Of a DNA stretch of 64,000 nucleotides, positions 8,535-15,751 are shown in pieces (the stretch's first letter is position 1; every line of letters begins with the position of its first letter). The stretch is from Bacteroidota bacterium (GTDB taxonomy: Bacteria > Bacteroidota > Bacteroidia > Flavobacteriales > Weeksellaceae), in contig JAEWIR010000046.1 in assembly GCA_023386965.1 (NCBI GenBank), positions 248,001 through 312,000 of the forward strand. Reading direction: 5' to 3'. The notes beneath the pieces are model-generated. The model saw nothing but the letters and a program-made list of their open reading frames with translations, was not told the origin of the DNA and searched no databases. The position numbers and the translations under genes are program-made.

Positions 8535-9296
8535 TTAGGAATTAAATCCCTCAATAATTTTGGCGAAATCGTCCATCTTCAATGCTGCACCACCAATCAG
8601 TCCACCGTCAATATCTGGTTGGGAAAAAATTTCCTTTGCATTATCCGGTTTTACTGATCCACCATAAAGGATGGATATTTCATCAGCAACCTCCTGACCG
8701 TATTTTGCAGCGATGAGGCTTCTGATGTGGGCATGAATTTCCTGGGCCTGTTCCGGGCTGGCCGTCTCACCCGTACCGATGGCCCATACAGGTTCGTAGG
8801 CAATCACTACTTTCTTAATCTCTTCAGCGCTAAGAGTGAACAGCGCCTCTTCGGTTTGGTTTTTCACCACCTCCAGATGCTGTCCCGCTTTCCTTTGGTC
8901 CAGCGTTTCTCCATTACAGTAAATTGGCGTAAGACCCAGGTCCAAAGCTCTTTTTACCTTCTTATTGCATGCTGCATCTGTTTCACCATGGTACTGTCTG
9001 CGTTCTGAATGTCCCACCAAAGTACCTGTGGCCTCAATGGATTCCAGCATACCTGCTGAAATTTCACCTGTGTATGCACCACTCTCATGTTCGCTCATGT
9101 CCTGTGCGAATACACCGATCTCGTTATTCTCATACAGGTCTCTTGCCATCATCAGATACAGGGATGGGGGCGCGATCCATACCTCGCAATTGGTAGCGTT
9201 ATTTTTTTTATACTCCAGTAACTGAAACATAAGCTGCTGTGCTTCAATTACGTTTTTGTTCATTTTCCAGTTGCCTGCAACAATGTTTTTTCTCAT
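8535..9296 (-). CDS. tpiA: Triose-phosphate isomerase
   Basis: 253 residues from the ATG at MRKNIVAGNWKMNKN; ten extra in-frame residues upstream are not family sequence. It interconverts dihydroxyacetone phosphate and glyceraldehyde-3-phosphate. Catalytic residues are visible: Lys in GNWKMN, His in VGHSERR, Glu in AYEPVWAIGTG, plus the phosphate-binding LYGGSVKP near the end. It is the last gene of a minus-strand operon with DUF1599, the DoxX-like protein and the TerB-like protein; the 17-base gap to the gene upstream supports this. Confidence 0.96.
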   Translation of the reverse strand: MRKNIVAGNWKMNKNVIEAQQLMFQLLEYKKNNATNCEVWIAPPSLYLMMARDLYENNEIGVFAQDMSEHESGAYTGEISAGMLESIEATGTLVGHSERRQYHGETDAACNKKVKRALDLGLTPIYCNGETLDQRKAGQHLEVVKNQTEEALFTLSAEEIKKVVIAYEPVWAIGTGETASPEQAQEIHAHIRSLIAAKYGQEVADEISILYGGSVKPDNAKEIFSQPDIDGGLIGGAALKMDDFAKIIEGFNS

Positions 9297-9313
9297 GGTT
9301 GGTTTTATTTTTC

Positions 9314-9670
9314 TTAAGAATTCCAATGGGTTTTCAGGAGGCTGTAGAACTGGTGCTCCTGTTCACTTACTGCATCATCAGCCTTTATCAGAGACTTTGC
9401 AAATTCCTTGAAGTTTTCGCGCTCTTCAGGAGTGGAGTCATCCAGGAAACATTTTGCGTGAAATTCAAAGTGACCTTTCCATTCTTCAGGTCTTAAAGAA
9501 GCTATAATGTCCAGTTCATCATCAAGGTTCATACGGAAAGGAAATTCCTCTGCCAGGTATTCCTGAATTTTCAGGCCTTCTTCCGGTGAGAATTCGTTAT
9601 CTACCGCGGACAGGATCATCAGTAGGTGATAGCCGGCTATCGATTTATTTGACTTTTGCATTTTATACAT
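9314..9670 (-). CDS. Small acidic helical protein, TerB-like
   Basis: 118 residues (or 115 from a second ATG three codons in). Predicted all-helical and acidic. The LLMILSAVDNEFSPEEGLKIQEYL segment, with a D-x-E-xxxxE pattern, and a second KADDAVSEQEHQFYSLL copy are typical of TerB/DjlA-like helical bundles, often linked to metal sensing or stress. The assignment is by pattern only. It sits 26 bases after the DoxX-like gene and 17 bases before tpiA, in the same operon. Confidence 0.5.
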   Translation of the reverse strand: MYKMQKSNKSIAGYHLLMILSAVDNEFSPEEGLKIQEYLAEEFPFRMNLDDELDIIASLRPEEWKGHFEFHAKCFLDDSTPEERENFKEFAKSLIKADDAVSEQEHQFYSLLKTHWNS

Positions 9671-9696
9671 ATTTCGTTTATTTTTTAATGTTCTGA

Positions 9697-10791
9697 TTAA
9701 TCATTAACATAATCCCGGGCTGATTTCTTATCTGTAATCTTTCCTTTATTCAGAATCAGTACCGATGGATTGCTTCGCGCTATGGTTTTGATCGCCGTGC
9801 CGTCCATCAGTCCGTTTTGAATTCCCTTAAATGTTGCGGGCGCTGTAGATACGCCCAGGATAAAGGTTCCTGCCTGCTGTTTTGCTTTGGCCTCAGCCTT
9901 TGCGATAATGTCCTGATCAGCCTGGCCCGGATGATAGGAAAATATCAGTATTGCCCGCGGCTCTTCCAAAACCCGTGCCGTAAGGTCATTTCCGTTTACG
10001 TCTTCAATTCTGAACTTGGCTATTTCTGAAGAATAACCTTCCTTTACCAGCTTTGACTGGGTTTTATCTTCCTGAATTTTCCACGGTGATCCCGGCTCCC
10101 AATATTTGCGGTCCAAAATGTACTGCCCGTCATCAACCTCCTTGATTTCAGAAGTTTGGGTGTTCAGTAGCGTGTAAAATGTTTTATAGACAGACGGATC
10201 TTCATCTATCTTCTTCTTCTCCTCGTTCAAGTCTGTGCCTATACTGTAATCACGGAAGTCAACCAATGGTTCATGCGCAACTCCCCAGTAGATGATGAAA
10301 ATCATTGCCAGGGCCGCTGCAGAAAACATGATTTTTTTTGGTAAACCAGTCTGCTCGGGTTCGTTAAACTCTTTTCGGTAGAGGAACCAAAGTGCGAGTA
10401 AGCCGGCAAGCAGGGCCATATCTTTCCAGAAACTCTGCCAGGGCAGCATCTTAAGGGCTTCACCGAAGCATCCGCAGTCCGTAACAACATTGAAGTAGGC
10501 GGAGTAAAAGGTCAGAAAGCCAAAAAATACGCAAAGTGCGATAAGTGCTCCAAGTGTAAATTTAAGCCGCGTTTTCAGCAGAAGCATAAAACCTAAGACA
10601 AGTTCCAGCACCACAACGATAACAGCAAGCGGCAAAGCCTGCTTTTCCATGAACGGCATATTAAAAACGGCAGGCGAAAAATACTCTTCCAGTTTAAAAG
10701 AGAATCCAACCACATCCACTCCCTTTACAAAGCCGGAGATCAGGAAAATAAGGGCAACAATAATACGTAGAATATGCTTTAAATACTTCAT
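9697..10791 (-). CDS. BT_3928-type DoxX-like membrane protein with a thioredoxin-like tail
   Basis: 364 residues. The first ~150 residues hold four to five transmembrane segments of the DoxX/MauE type, with a TDCGCFGEALKM loop (CxCFG) also seen in MauE-like redox partners. After about residue 185 comes an extracytoplasmic region. Its last ~100 residues (EEPRAILIFSYHPGQ..., FILGVSTA, PSVLILNKGKI) look like a thioredoxin-like fold without a CxxC pair. This matches the Bacteroidetes family named for BT_3928. The function is not established; disulfide or quinone redox chemistry at the membrane is an inference. It is 11 bases downstream of the DUF1599 gene. Confidence 0.75.
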   Translation of the reverse strand: MKYLKHILRIIVALIFLISGFVKGVDVVGFSFKLEEYFSPAVFNMPFMEKQALPLAVIVVVLELVLGFMLLLKTRLKFTLGALIALCVFFGFLTFYSAYFNVVTDCGCFGEALKMLPWQSFWKDMALLAGLLALWFLYRKEFNEPEQTGLPKKIMFSAAALAMIFIIYWGVAHEPLVDFRDYSIGTDLNEEKKKIDEDPSVYKTFYTLLNTQTSEIKEVDDGQYILDRKYWEPGSPWKIQEDKTQSKLVKEGYSSEIAKFRIEDVNGNDLTARVLEEPRAILIFSYHPGQADQDIIAKAEAKAKQQAGTFILGVSTAPATFKGIQNGLMDGTAIKTIARSNPSVLILNKGKITDKKSARDYVND

Positions 10792-10802
10792 TATATGGCC
10801 GT

Positions 10803-11369
10803 TTATGTGGTTTTGGATTCTGCACCGCTATTTTGCTCCTCCAGTCTGATAAGGCCAAATACAGCGTAGTTCAGCATATCGTAATAATTGGCATCAAGAC
10901 CTTCCGAAACCAGCGTTTGTCCGCCATTATCCTCAATCTGCTTGGTGCGCAGTACTTTCTGGTAAATCAGGTCGGTAATGGAGGAAATCCGCATCTCCCG
11001 CCACGCCTCGCCATAGTCATGGTTCTTTTTCTCCATCAGCTGAAGGGCGCGGTCCGTAAAGTGATCGTAGAGTGCTAGTATTTCTGCTGCCTCTTCGTCC
11101 AGGGTGTCGGTTACTCCTTTTTCCAGTTGGATTAGTCCGATCACAGAATAATTTACAATGGCAACGAAATTTTCCTCCTGAGTTTCACCTACTTTGGAAA
11201 GTCCGCTGGTTTGAAAACTCCTGAGGTTTTTTACCTTGATATAAATCTGGTCCGTTAGAGACGGTGTCCTGAGCACACGGAATGAAGGCCCATAATCACT
11301 AAGCTTTTTAGAGAAAAGGCTTCTGCAGGATTGGATGACGGAACTGAACTGTTGGGAGGTTTTGACCAT
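10803..11369 (-). CDS. DUF1599 protein with two tandem domain copies
   Basis: 188 residues made of two clearly related halves. Copy one has SKKLSDYGPSFRVLR...SLTDQIYIKVKNLRS and copy two EKKNHDYGEAWREMR...SITDLIYQKVLRTKQ. Each is followed by an NFVAIVNYSVIGLIQLE or YYDMLNYAVFGLIRLE helix. This is the DUF1599 (nucleotide-modification-associated domain 1) fold, related to all-alpha nucleotide pyrophosphatase-like proteins. The biochemical role in Bacteroidetes is unknown. It leads the operon DUF1599 - DoxX-like - TerB-like - tpiA and is divergent from folP, with a TATCTTTG box 16 nt upstream. Confidence 0.85.
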   Translation of the reverse strand: MVKTSQQFSSVIQSCRSLFSKKLSDYGPSFRVLRTPSLTDQIYIKVKNLRSFQTSGLSKVGETQEENFVAIVNYSVIGLIQLEKGVTDTLDEEAAEILALYDHFTDRALQLMEKKNHDYGEAWREMRISSITDLIYQKVLRTKQIEDNGGQTLVSEGLDANYYDMLNYAVFGLIRLEEQNSGAESKTT

Positions 11370-11385
11370 TTCTTTCTAAACTCCT

Positions 11386-11393
11386 CAAAGATA
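11386..11393 (-). promoter_or_regulatory. -7 promoter element of the DUF1599-tpiA operon
   Basis: TATCTTTG on the minus strand (TAnnTTTG), 16 nt before the DUF1599 start. Confidence 0.55.
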
Positions 11394-11434
11394 CAAAATT
11401 GCTTTCAGCTGGCTGAATTGCGCATTTAGTTTTT

Positions 11435-11442
11435 TACTTTTG
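11435..11442 (+). promoter_or_regulatory. -7 promoter element of folP, only 4 nt from the ATG
   Basis: TACTTTTG (TAnnTTTG) ends four bases before the folP ATG, so the transcript would begin at or very near the start codon. Confidence 0.5.
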
Positions 11443-11446
11443 CGAT

Positions 11447-12292
11447 ATGGATACTGCACTTCCAGACCTGCCGCACAGCCTGAACTGCCGGGGAAAACTT
11501 ATTGACCTGTCCCGCCCGCTGATCATGGGAATCCTCAATATGACACCGGACTCATTTTCGGATGGCGGAAGGTTCAACAATGAAAAATCGGCACTTCTGC
11601 ATGCAGAAAAAATGATGGTGGAGGGCGCATTAATCATCGATATAGGACCACAATCCACAAGACCAAATGCAGATTATCTTACCGCAGGTGAAGAAATCCG
11701 CAGGCTTGGAAAAATTATTTCGCTTATCAAAGCTGAATTCCCGGAATTGCTGATTTCCCTGGATACCTTCTATTCCGAGACCGTGAAGTTTGGATTTGAT
11801 GAAGGTATTGATATCGTTAATGATATTTCTGCCGGTCAGTTTGACGGCAAGATGATTGATACTGTGGTGGAAACCGGCCTTCCGTATGTACTGATGCATG
11901 TGAATGCAGATTACCAAAGTATGCACCGGAGAATCAAATATGACGACATAACCTGCAGCGTAAACCGTTTCCTGCTCGATAAAGCTGCTGAACTTCTGAA
12001 AAAAGGAATTAAGGACATCATTCTCGATCCCGGCTTCGGCTTCGGTAAGACGGTTGAGGATCAATACACAATACTTGACGAAACCCAGTTTATTGGCCTT
12101 GGCAAATTCCCGGTTCTTATTGGGATTTCCAGAAAATCATTTATTTACAAACATCTTGGTAAGGGACCAAACGAGGTGACCGCCGTAACCCAGCAGCTGC
12201 ACCGGAAAGTCCTGGAAAAAGGCGCCAGTATCCTGCGTGTTCATGATGTGGCAGCCACCAAAGCTACACTGGAGCAGTGGCAGAGCTATTAG
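11447..12292 (+). CDS. folP: Dihydropteroate synthase
   Basis: 281 residues, a TIM-barrel enzyme joining p-aminobenzoate to the dihydropterin pyrophosphate in folate synthesis. Visible motifs: IMGILNMTPDSFSDGG (pterin/PPi loop, about residues 26-41), IDIGPQSTRP (loop 2), DTFYSETV, VNDISAG, DPGFGFGKT (about 196-204), IGISRKSF, and the closing RVHDVA. No in-frame ATG exists between the chosen start and the first conserved motif. The last codon overlaps the stop of the convergent small gene by 4 nt. It is divergent from the DUF1599 operon. Confidence 0.95.
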   Translation: MDTALPDLPHSLNCRGKLIDLSRPLIMGILNMTPDSFSDGGRFNNEKSALLHAEKMMVEGALIIDIGPQSTRPNADYLTAGEEIRRLGKIISLIKAEFPELLISLDTFYSETVKFGFDEGIDIVNDISAGQFDGKMIDTVVETGLPYVLMHVNADYQSMHRRIKYDDITCSVNRFLLDKAAELLKKGIKDIILDPGFGFGKTVEDQYTILDETQFIGLGKFPVLIGISRKSFIYKHLGKGPNEVTAVTQQLHRKVLEKGASILRVHDVAATKATLEQWQSY

Positions 12293-12525
12293 TTCAGCCC
12301 TGATAATTTATCGGCGTATTCCTGCGCGAATTTCTCGCGGTCTTCTGTCAGTTTTTCCATACTGTCGGGAAGGATATAGCTGAACAGTACTTTTTCTTCA
12401 TCATCCAAAAAAATAAGTTCTTTCTCTTCACCGTCAATCATTTGGGAGAATATTTCCCACATTGGGGTATCGCGCAGCTTCAGCATTTCAAAAAAACCGG
12501 AAGCTTTGATCTGTACAGTCTTCAT
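12289..12525 (-). CDS. Small acidic conserved-looking protein of unknown function
   Basis: 78 residues, acidic, with a mixed beta then helix pattern (MKTVQIKASGFFEML, KELIFLDDEEKVLFSYILP, then a charged helix). I do not recognise a family. Support for a real gene: it fills the space between folP and the DUF5686 gene, its tail overlaps folP by 4 nt in the convergent manner typical of compact genomes, and its codon use is like its neighbours. Confidence 0.6.
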   Translation of the reverse strand: MKTVQIKASGFFEMLKLRDTPMWEIFSQMIDGEEKELIFLDDEEKVLFSYILPDSMEKLTEDREKFAQEYADKLSGLN

Positions 12526-12569
12526 AGTGCAAAAATAGCTATTTGAGGATATCTATCCAACCGCTGAAT

Positions 12570-15002
12570 TTAGAAGCCAAGAAGCTTGAACTTGAGCTGG
12601 ACTGCGAAATTATCTGAGAATTTGGAAGTGTTATAGTAACCTACCCTGTAGAAAAGACCCAGGTTGAAATAACTGGACAGAAAATTGTTCCATTCCAGGC
12701 CTACCTCCTGATACAGATGGTCCAGTTTCTTAAATTCAAACTGATGAAACTGCGGATCCTTCATATTTCCGATCACACTTCGGTGAATGATATCAAAGCT
12801 GGAGGAATTCTGCCCGACACTTTTGAAATACCACGGAATGCGGTGGGTGAAATACTGACCGATAAATTTGTCGTTAAAATACTGCCCGCCTTTCATTGTA
12901 GAAAAGCCAAGATAAGAGGTCAGGTTAAATTTGAAATTGCTGCTGCCCGCCAAGCCGTTCATCGTAAAGTGGTGCCATATCGGTGCATCGCCCAGTAATA
13001 TTCCGCCGTAAATCCGGATCCCTGTAACTCCCCATCGGTTCTTAAAATTATGATTGAAGAGGATATCCAGCTTGCCGTAGGAAAAATCGCCGCCTGCGGC
13101 CTGAAGTGCCTGCTCATAGTTGAAGAAGAATTCAGGATACTTTTTTTCGGTGGTAAACTTACCCTGGGGTGTCATAATGTTTTTGGAGAAGGGTGAAAAC
13201 TTTAGCGAAACCAGCGCGGACGAATTTTGGAACTCATTGCCTAGGCCCCGGTAGCTGTAGGGAAAAGCAGATTCTTCAGACTGCCGCCTTAAAGCGAGTT
13301 TCACACTTACTGAATTCGTGAGATCATAATCATAGGACAGTTTGGCGCCTTCAAACAGGTAGAAACGGTCGTTGTTAATCGCAATTCCGGCATTGTTAAG
13401 CTTCATGCGGAAATCCCAAAAGTTCTCGCTGAAACGGCCCGCTGCCATCACATCATTATAGTATTCTGCCCGAATCACTGAAGTTCTTTCCAGCGAGGTG
13501 TTGAAATCCACGCCAACTCCATATTTGATTCCGCGGTCTTTAAAACCATACGCAATATATGCGTCCGGTGAAAAATAGGGATTGAATTTCTCATTCAGCT
13601 TTGCAGCCGCACCCAGCCTGATCCCTTCGTATAAATTGTATCCGATAAGTCTTCCCAGGTCAAAATCTACCTGGCGGTAACGGTATTTGCCGCGTGTAAG
13701 TGCTGCCAGCTGTCCGGCGCGGCGGTCTATATTGTATTTCTGTCCCAGACTGTCTATTACGACATAAGTATTCTGTTCGCGTGATGAAAGTGGCTCCTGT
13801 CTGTACTTTTGAAGCAGGCTTCCGTCTGAATTCTTAACTGAAAAAGTATAACCCCGGAAGTCAGCAGCACGGTCTTCTGTGGGTGACTGATGGTCAAAGT
13901 AGCTGGACGTTACGAAACCATAGGTCCTGAAGTTGTCCGGAGTCTTATCTTTTTCTGAATCCTCATTACCGGTTTTCTTCCTGTCTTTGGCATCGGGCTC
14001 CATGTTCATGGTCGTCAGCTTCATCTTCAGGTTTTCCGACTGTAGGAACCATTTTCCGTAGATGAGTTTCCAAATGCTGGTGATGGTGCCGTCGCTTTTT
14101 ATTTTGCTGTTACTTTCAATCTTTTTGAGGCCGTAAGTAGCCGCGTCTACATATAGATAACCATTGAATTTGCGCCGCTGAACGGGCTGGCGGTAGGTTA
14201 CTTCCCGAAAACTGATCACATAGTTCTTACGGCCTTCAATATCTATGGAGTCGGTAAGGAAGTATCTGTACAGATTACGGTTTTCTTCCCGGATTTCCTT
14301 CGGCATCCTGTTGCGGTTACTTTGGATGGCCATCATTTCATAAAGCGGCTCATTAAGTCCGGCAATGCGGTTATCAAGCACGTTAACCTTCTCACCATAT
14401 TTTTTGCTGTAAAGAAACTCCTGGGCACGTTCCCAAAGAAACAGTTTGCTGTTGGCAAATACTTCCTTCACAGTTACCGCGGTGTCCTCCGGCTGCTTCT
14501 TGGTCATTGAGAAACGGTCCATCATCTTCATCATACTGTTCAGTGACTGATTATAGTGCTGCAGGCTGTCTTCATCTATATCCACCGAAATTTTTTCGTA
14601 GGATTTATAGCTGTAGGAGTCCAGGCTGGAAGGCATATTGTCGGCATAACGCTCGTTAACCAACTTTAAAATGGCCAACGCCCTTGGATCACTTTTGTCG
14701 GTGATTATTACCTCTTCAATTGATTTAGTATTGGGATCGGTTTTGGAAAGCGCAGCCTGCATCACTTTATCCACTACCGCATTGTCGCGGTCGTAGCCCG
14801 GGGCTGTGATATCCACCTGCCGGCATTTGGTCCGGAAGATAAGTTGGCCTTCAGCATTGGTGTATCCCAGAATCTGGCCTTTACAGGAAACTGCAGCTCG
14901 CCTGACCGGAGTTCCGCTGCCCGTTTCCACAACAGTTATTTTTGACTGAGCGAAGACAAAATAAGGGAGTAGACACAGGATTAAAAGTAAATAGTTCTTC
15001 AT
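12570..15002 (-). CDS. DUF5686 outer-membrane barrel with carboxypeptidase-like regulatory domain
   Basis: 810 residues from the ATG that begins the signal peptide MKNYLLLILCLLPYFVFAQ; 15 upstream residues lack signal character. Residues about 20-95 form a carboxypeptidase D regulatory-like beta sandwich (GSGTPVRRAAVSCKGQ..GYTNAEGQLIF). The rest is DUF5686: a periplasmic middle region followed by many alternating aromatic strands (about 470-810) ending KFSDNFAVQLKFKLLGF, the pattern of an outer-membrane beta-barrel. It resembles TonB-receptor-like architecture without a plug. Function unknown; probably outer-membrane transport or assembly. It is divergent from the DUF5715 gene. Confidence 0.82.
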   Translation of the reverse strand: MKNYLLLILCLLPYFVFAQSKITVVETGSGTPVRRAAVSCKGQILGYTNAEGQLIFRTKCRQVDITAPGYDRDNAVVDKVMQAALSKTDPNTKSIEEVIITDKSDPRALAILKLVNERYADNMPSSLDSYSYKSYEKISVDIDEDSLQHYNQSLNSMMKMMDRFSMTKKQPEDTAVTVKEVFANSKLFLWERAQEFLYSKKYGEKVNVLDNRIAGLNEPLYEMMAIQSNRNRMPKEIREENRNLYRYFLTDSIDIEGRKNYVISFREVTYRQPVQRRKFNGYLYVDAATYGLKKIESNSKIKSDGTITSIWKLIYGKWFLQSENLKMKLTTMNMEPDAKDRKKTGNEDSEKDKTPDNFRTYGFVTSSYFDHQSPTEDRAADFRGYTFSVKNSDGSLLQKYRQEPLSSREQNTYVVIDSLGQKYNIDRRAGQLAALTRGKYRYRQVDFDLGRLIGYNLYEGIRLGAAAKLNEKFNPYFSPDAYIAYGFKDRGIKYGVGVDFNTSLERTSVIRAEYYNDVMAAGRFSENFWDFRMKLNNAGIAINNDRFYLFEGAKLSYDYDLTNSVSVKLALRRQSEESAFPYSYRGLGNEFQNSSALVSLKFSPFSKNIMTPQGKFTTEKKYPEFFFNYEQALQAAGGDFSYGKLDILFNHNFKNRWGVTGIRIYGGILLGDAPIWHHFTMNGLAGSSNFKFNLTSYLGFSTMKGGQYFNDKFIGQYFTHRIPWYFKSVGQNSSSFDIIHRSVIGNMKDPQFHQFEFKKLDHLYQEVGLEWNNFLSSYFNLGLFYRVGYYNTSKFSDNFAVQLKFKLLGF

Positions 15003-15098
15003 CTGTTTATGTTCAGTTTCGGTTACAAGTTTCAGTTTGCGGAGCAAAAAAATAACAAATTCTGCAAAAATCCGTTATCAGTATTTTTAATAGCTATA

Positions 15099-15698
15099 AT
15101 GAAAAAAATCCTCCTGCTGCTTATACTTACCTTTTTCAGCCAGGGCTGGCAGGCGCAGAAGTGTTATGATCTCAACGCGCTTTTATCGGCAAAAATACAT
15201 CCGGTTTATGAAAAGCATCTGAAAGCATCCAGAAAATTTAATATCAAAGTTCTGAAAGATACCAAAACACTTACCAAATACCGGCAAAACGGAAAATTAA
15301 GTCCTGTGAAATCTCTTGGAAAGGGATACAGGATTCAAAGTTTGAGTCACAGCAAGCCTGTTTTGGTTCCCGAAGCAAAAACAACCCTTCGTGAAATTGC
15401 CAAAAAGTTTAGCGCAAGCAGTAAGGGAAGCACGCTTACTCTTACCTCCATGACGCGCACGCTGGAGGACCAGTGCCGCCTCAGGAAGGTGAACCCGAAT
15501 GCGAGTGTGGGACTGAGTTCACATAACTACGGCAACTCTTTCGATATTTCGTATGTACGTTTCAACGACCGTCTGGCAGTAAACAGCAGGTTGGACAAAA
15601 TACTTGAAAATGTACTCCGGGAATTTGAGAAATCAGGTAAAATTTACTTCATTAAGGAAAAACAGCAAAGCTGCTATCATATTACTGTAAGGGCCTAA
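15099..15698 (+). CDS. DUF5715 exported protein, D-Ala-D-Ala-carboxypeptidase-like
   Basis: 199 residues from the ATG at the signal peptide (MKKILLLLILTFFSQGWQAQ). The core resembles M15 metallopeptidases that trim peptidoglycan: a LTLTSMTRTLEDQCRL strand-helix, then SSHNYGNSFDISY, which carries the S-x-H-x-x-G-x-x-x-D zinc-ligand pattern, and a terminal CYHITVR with the third ligand His. The usual catalytic Glu-x-W-H context is altered (C-Y-H), so activity is uncertain. Periplasmic location is inferred. It is flanked by a divergent DUF5686 gene and ended by a terminator shared with alaS. Confidence 0.75.
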   Translation: MKKILLLLILTFFSQGWQAQKCYDLNALLSAKIHPVYEKHLKASRKFNIKVLKDTKTLTKYRQNGKLSPVKSLGKGYRIQSLSHSKPVLVPEAKTTLREIAKKFSASSKGSTLTLTSMTRTLEDQCRLRKVNPNASVGLSSHNYGNSFDISYVRFNDRLAVNSRLDKILENVLREFEKSGKIYFIKEKQQSCYHITVRA

Positions 15699-15710
15699 AT
15701 CCTTAAATAA

Positions 15711-15736
15711 AAATTCCCGGCGGTGACCGGGATTTT
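15711..15736. terminator. Bidirectional terminator between the DUF5715 gene and alaS
   Basis: AAATTCCCGG pairs with CCGGGATTTT (one T-T mismatch) around a 6-nt loop, with A/T flanks on both sides. Confidence 0.75.
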
Positions 15737-15751
15737 GCTGATTCTTAGATA

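Noticed and set aside
9314..9670. Calling the small acidic protein a tellurite resistance determinant
   Set aside because: Only a TerB-like helical pattern is visible; no ter operon is present, so no resistance role is claimed.
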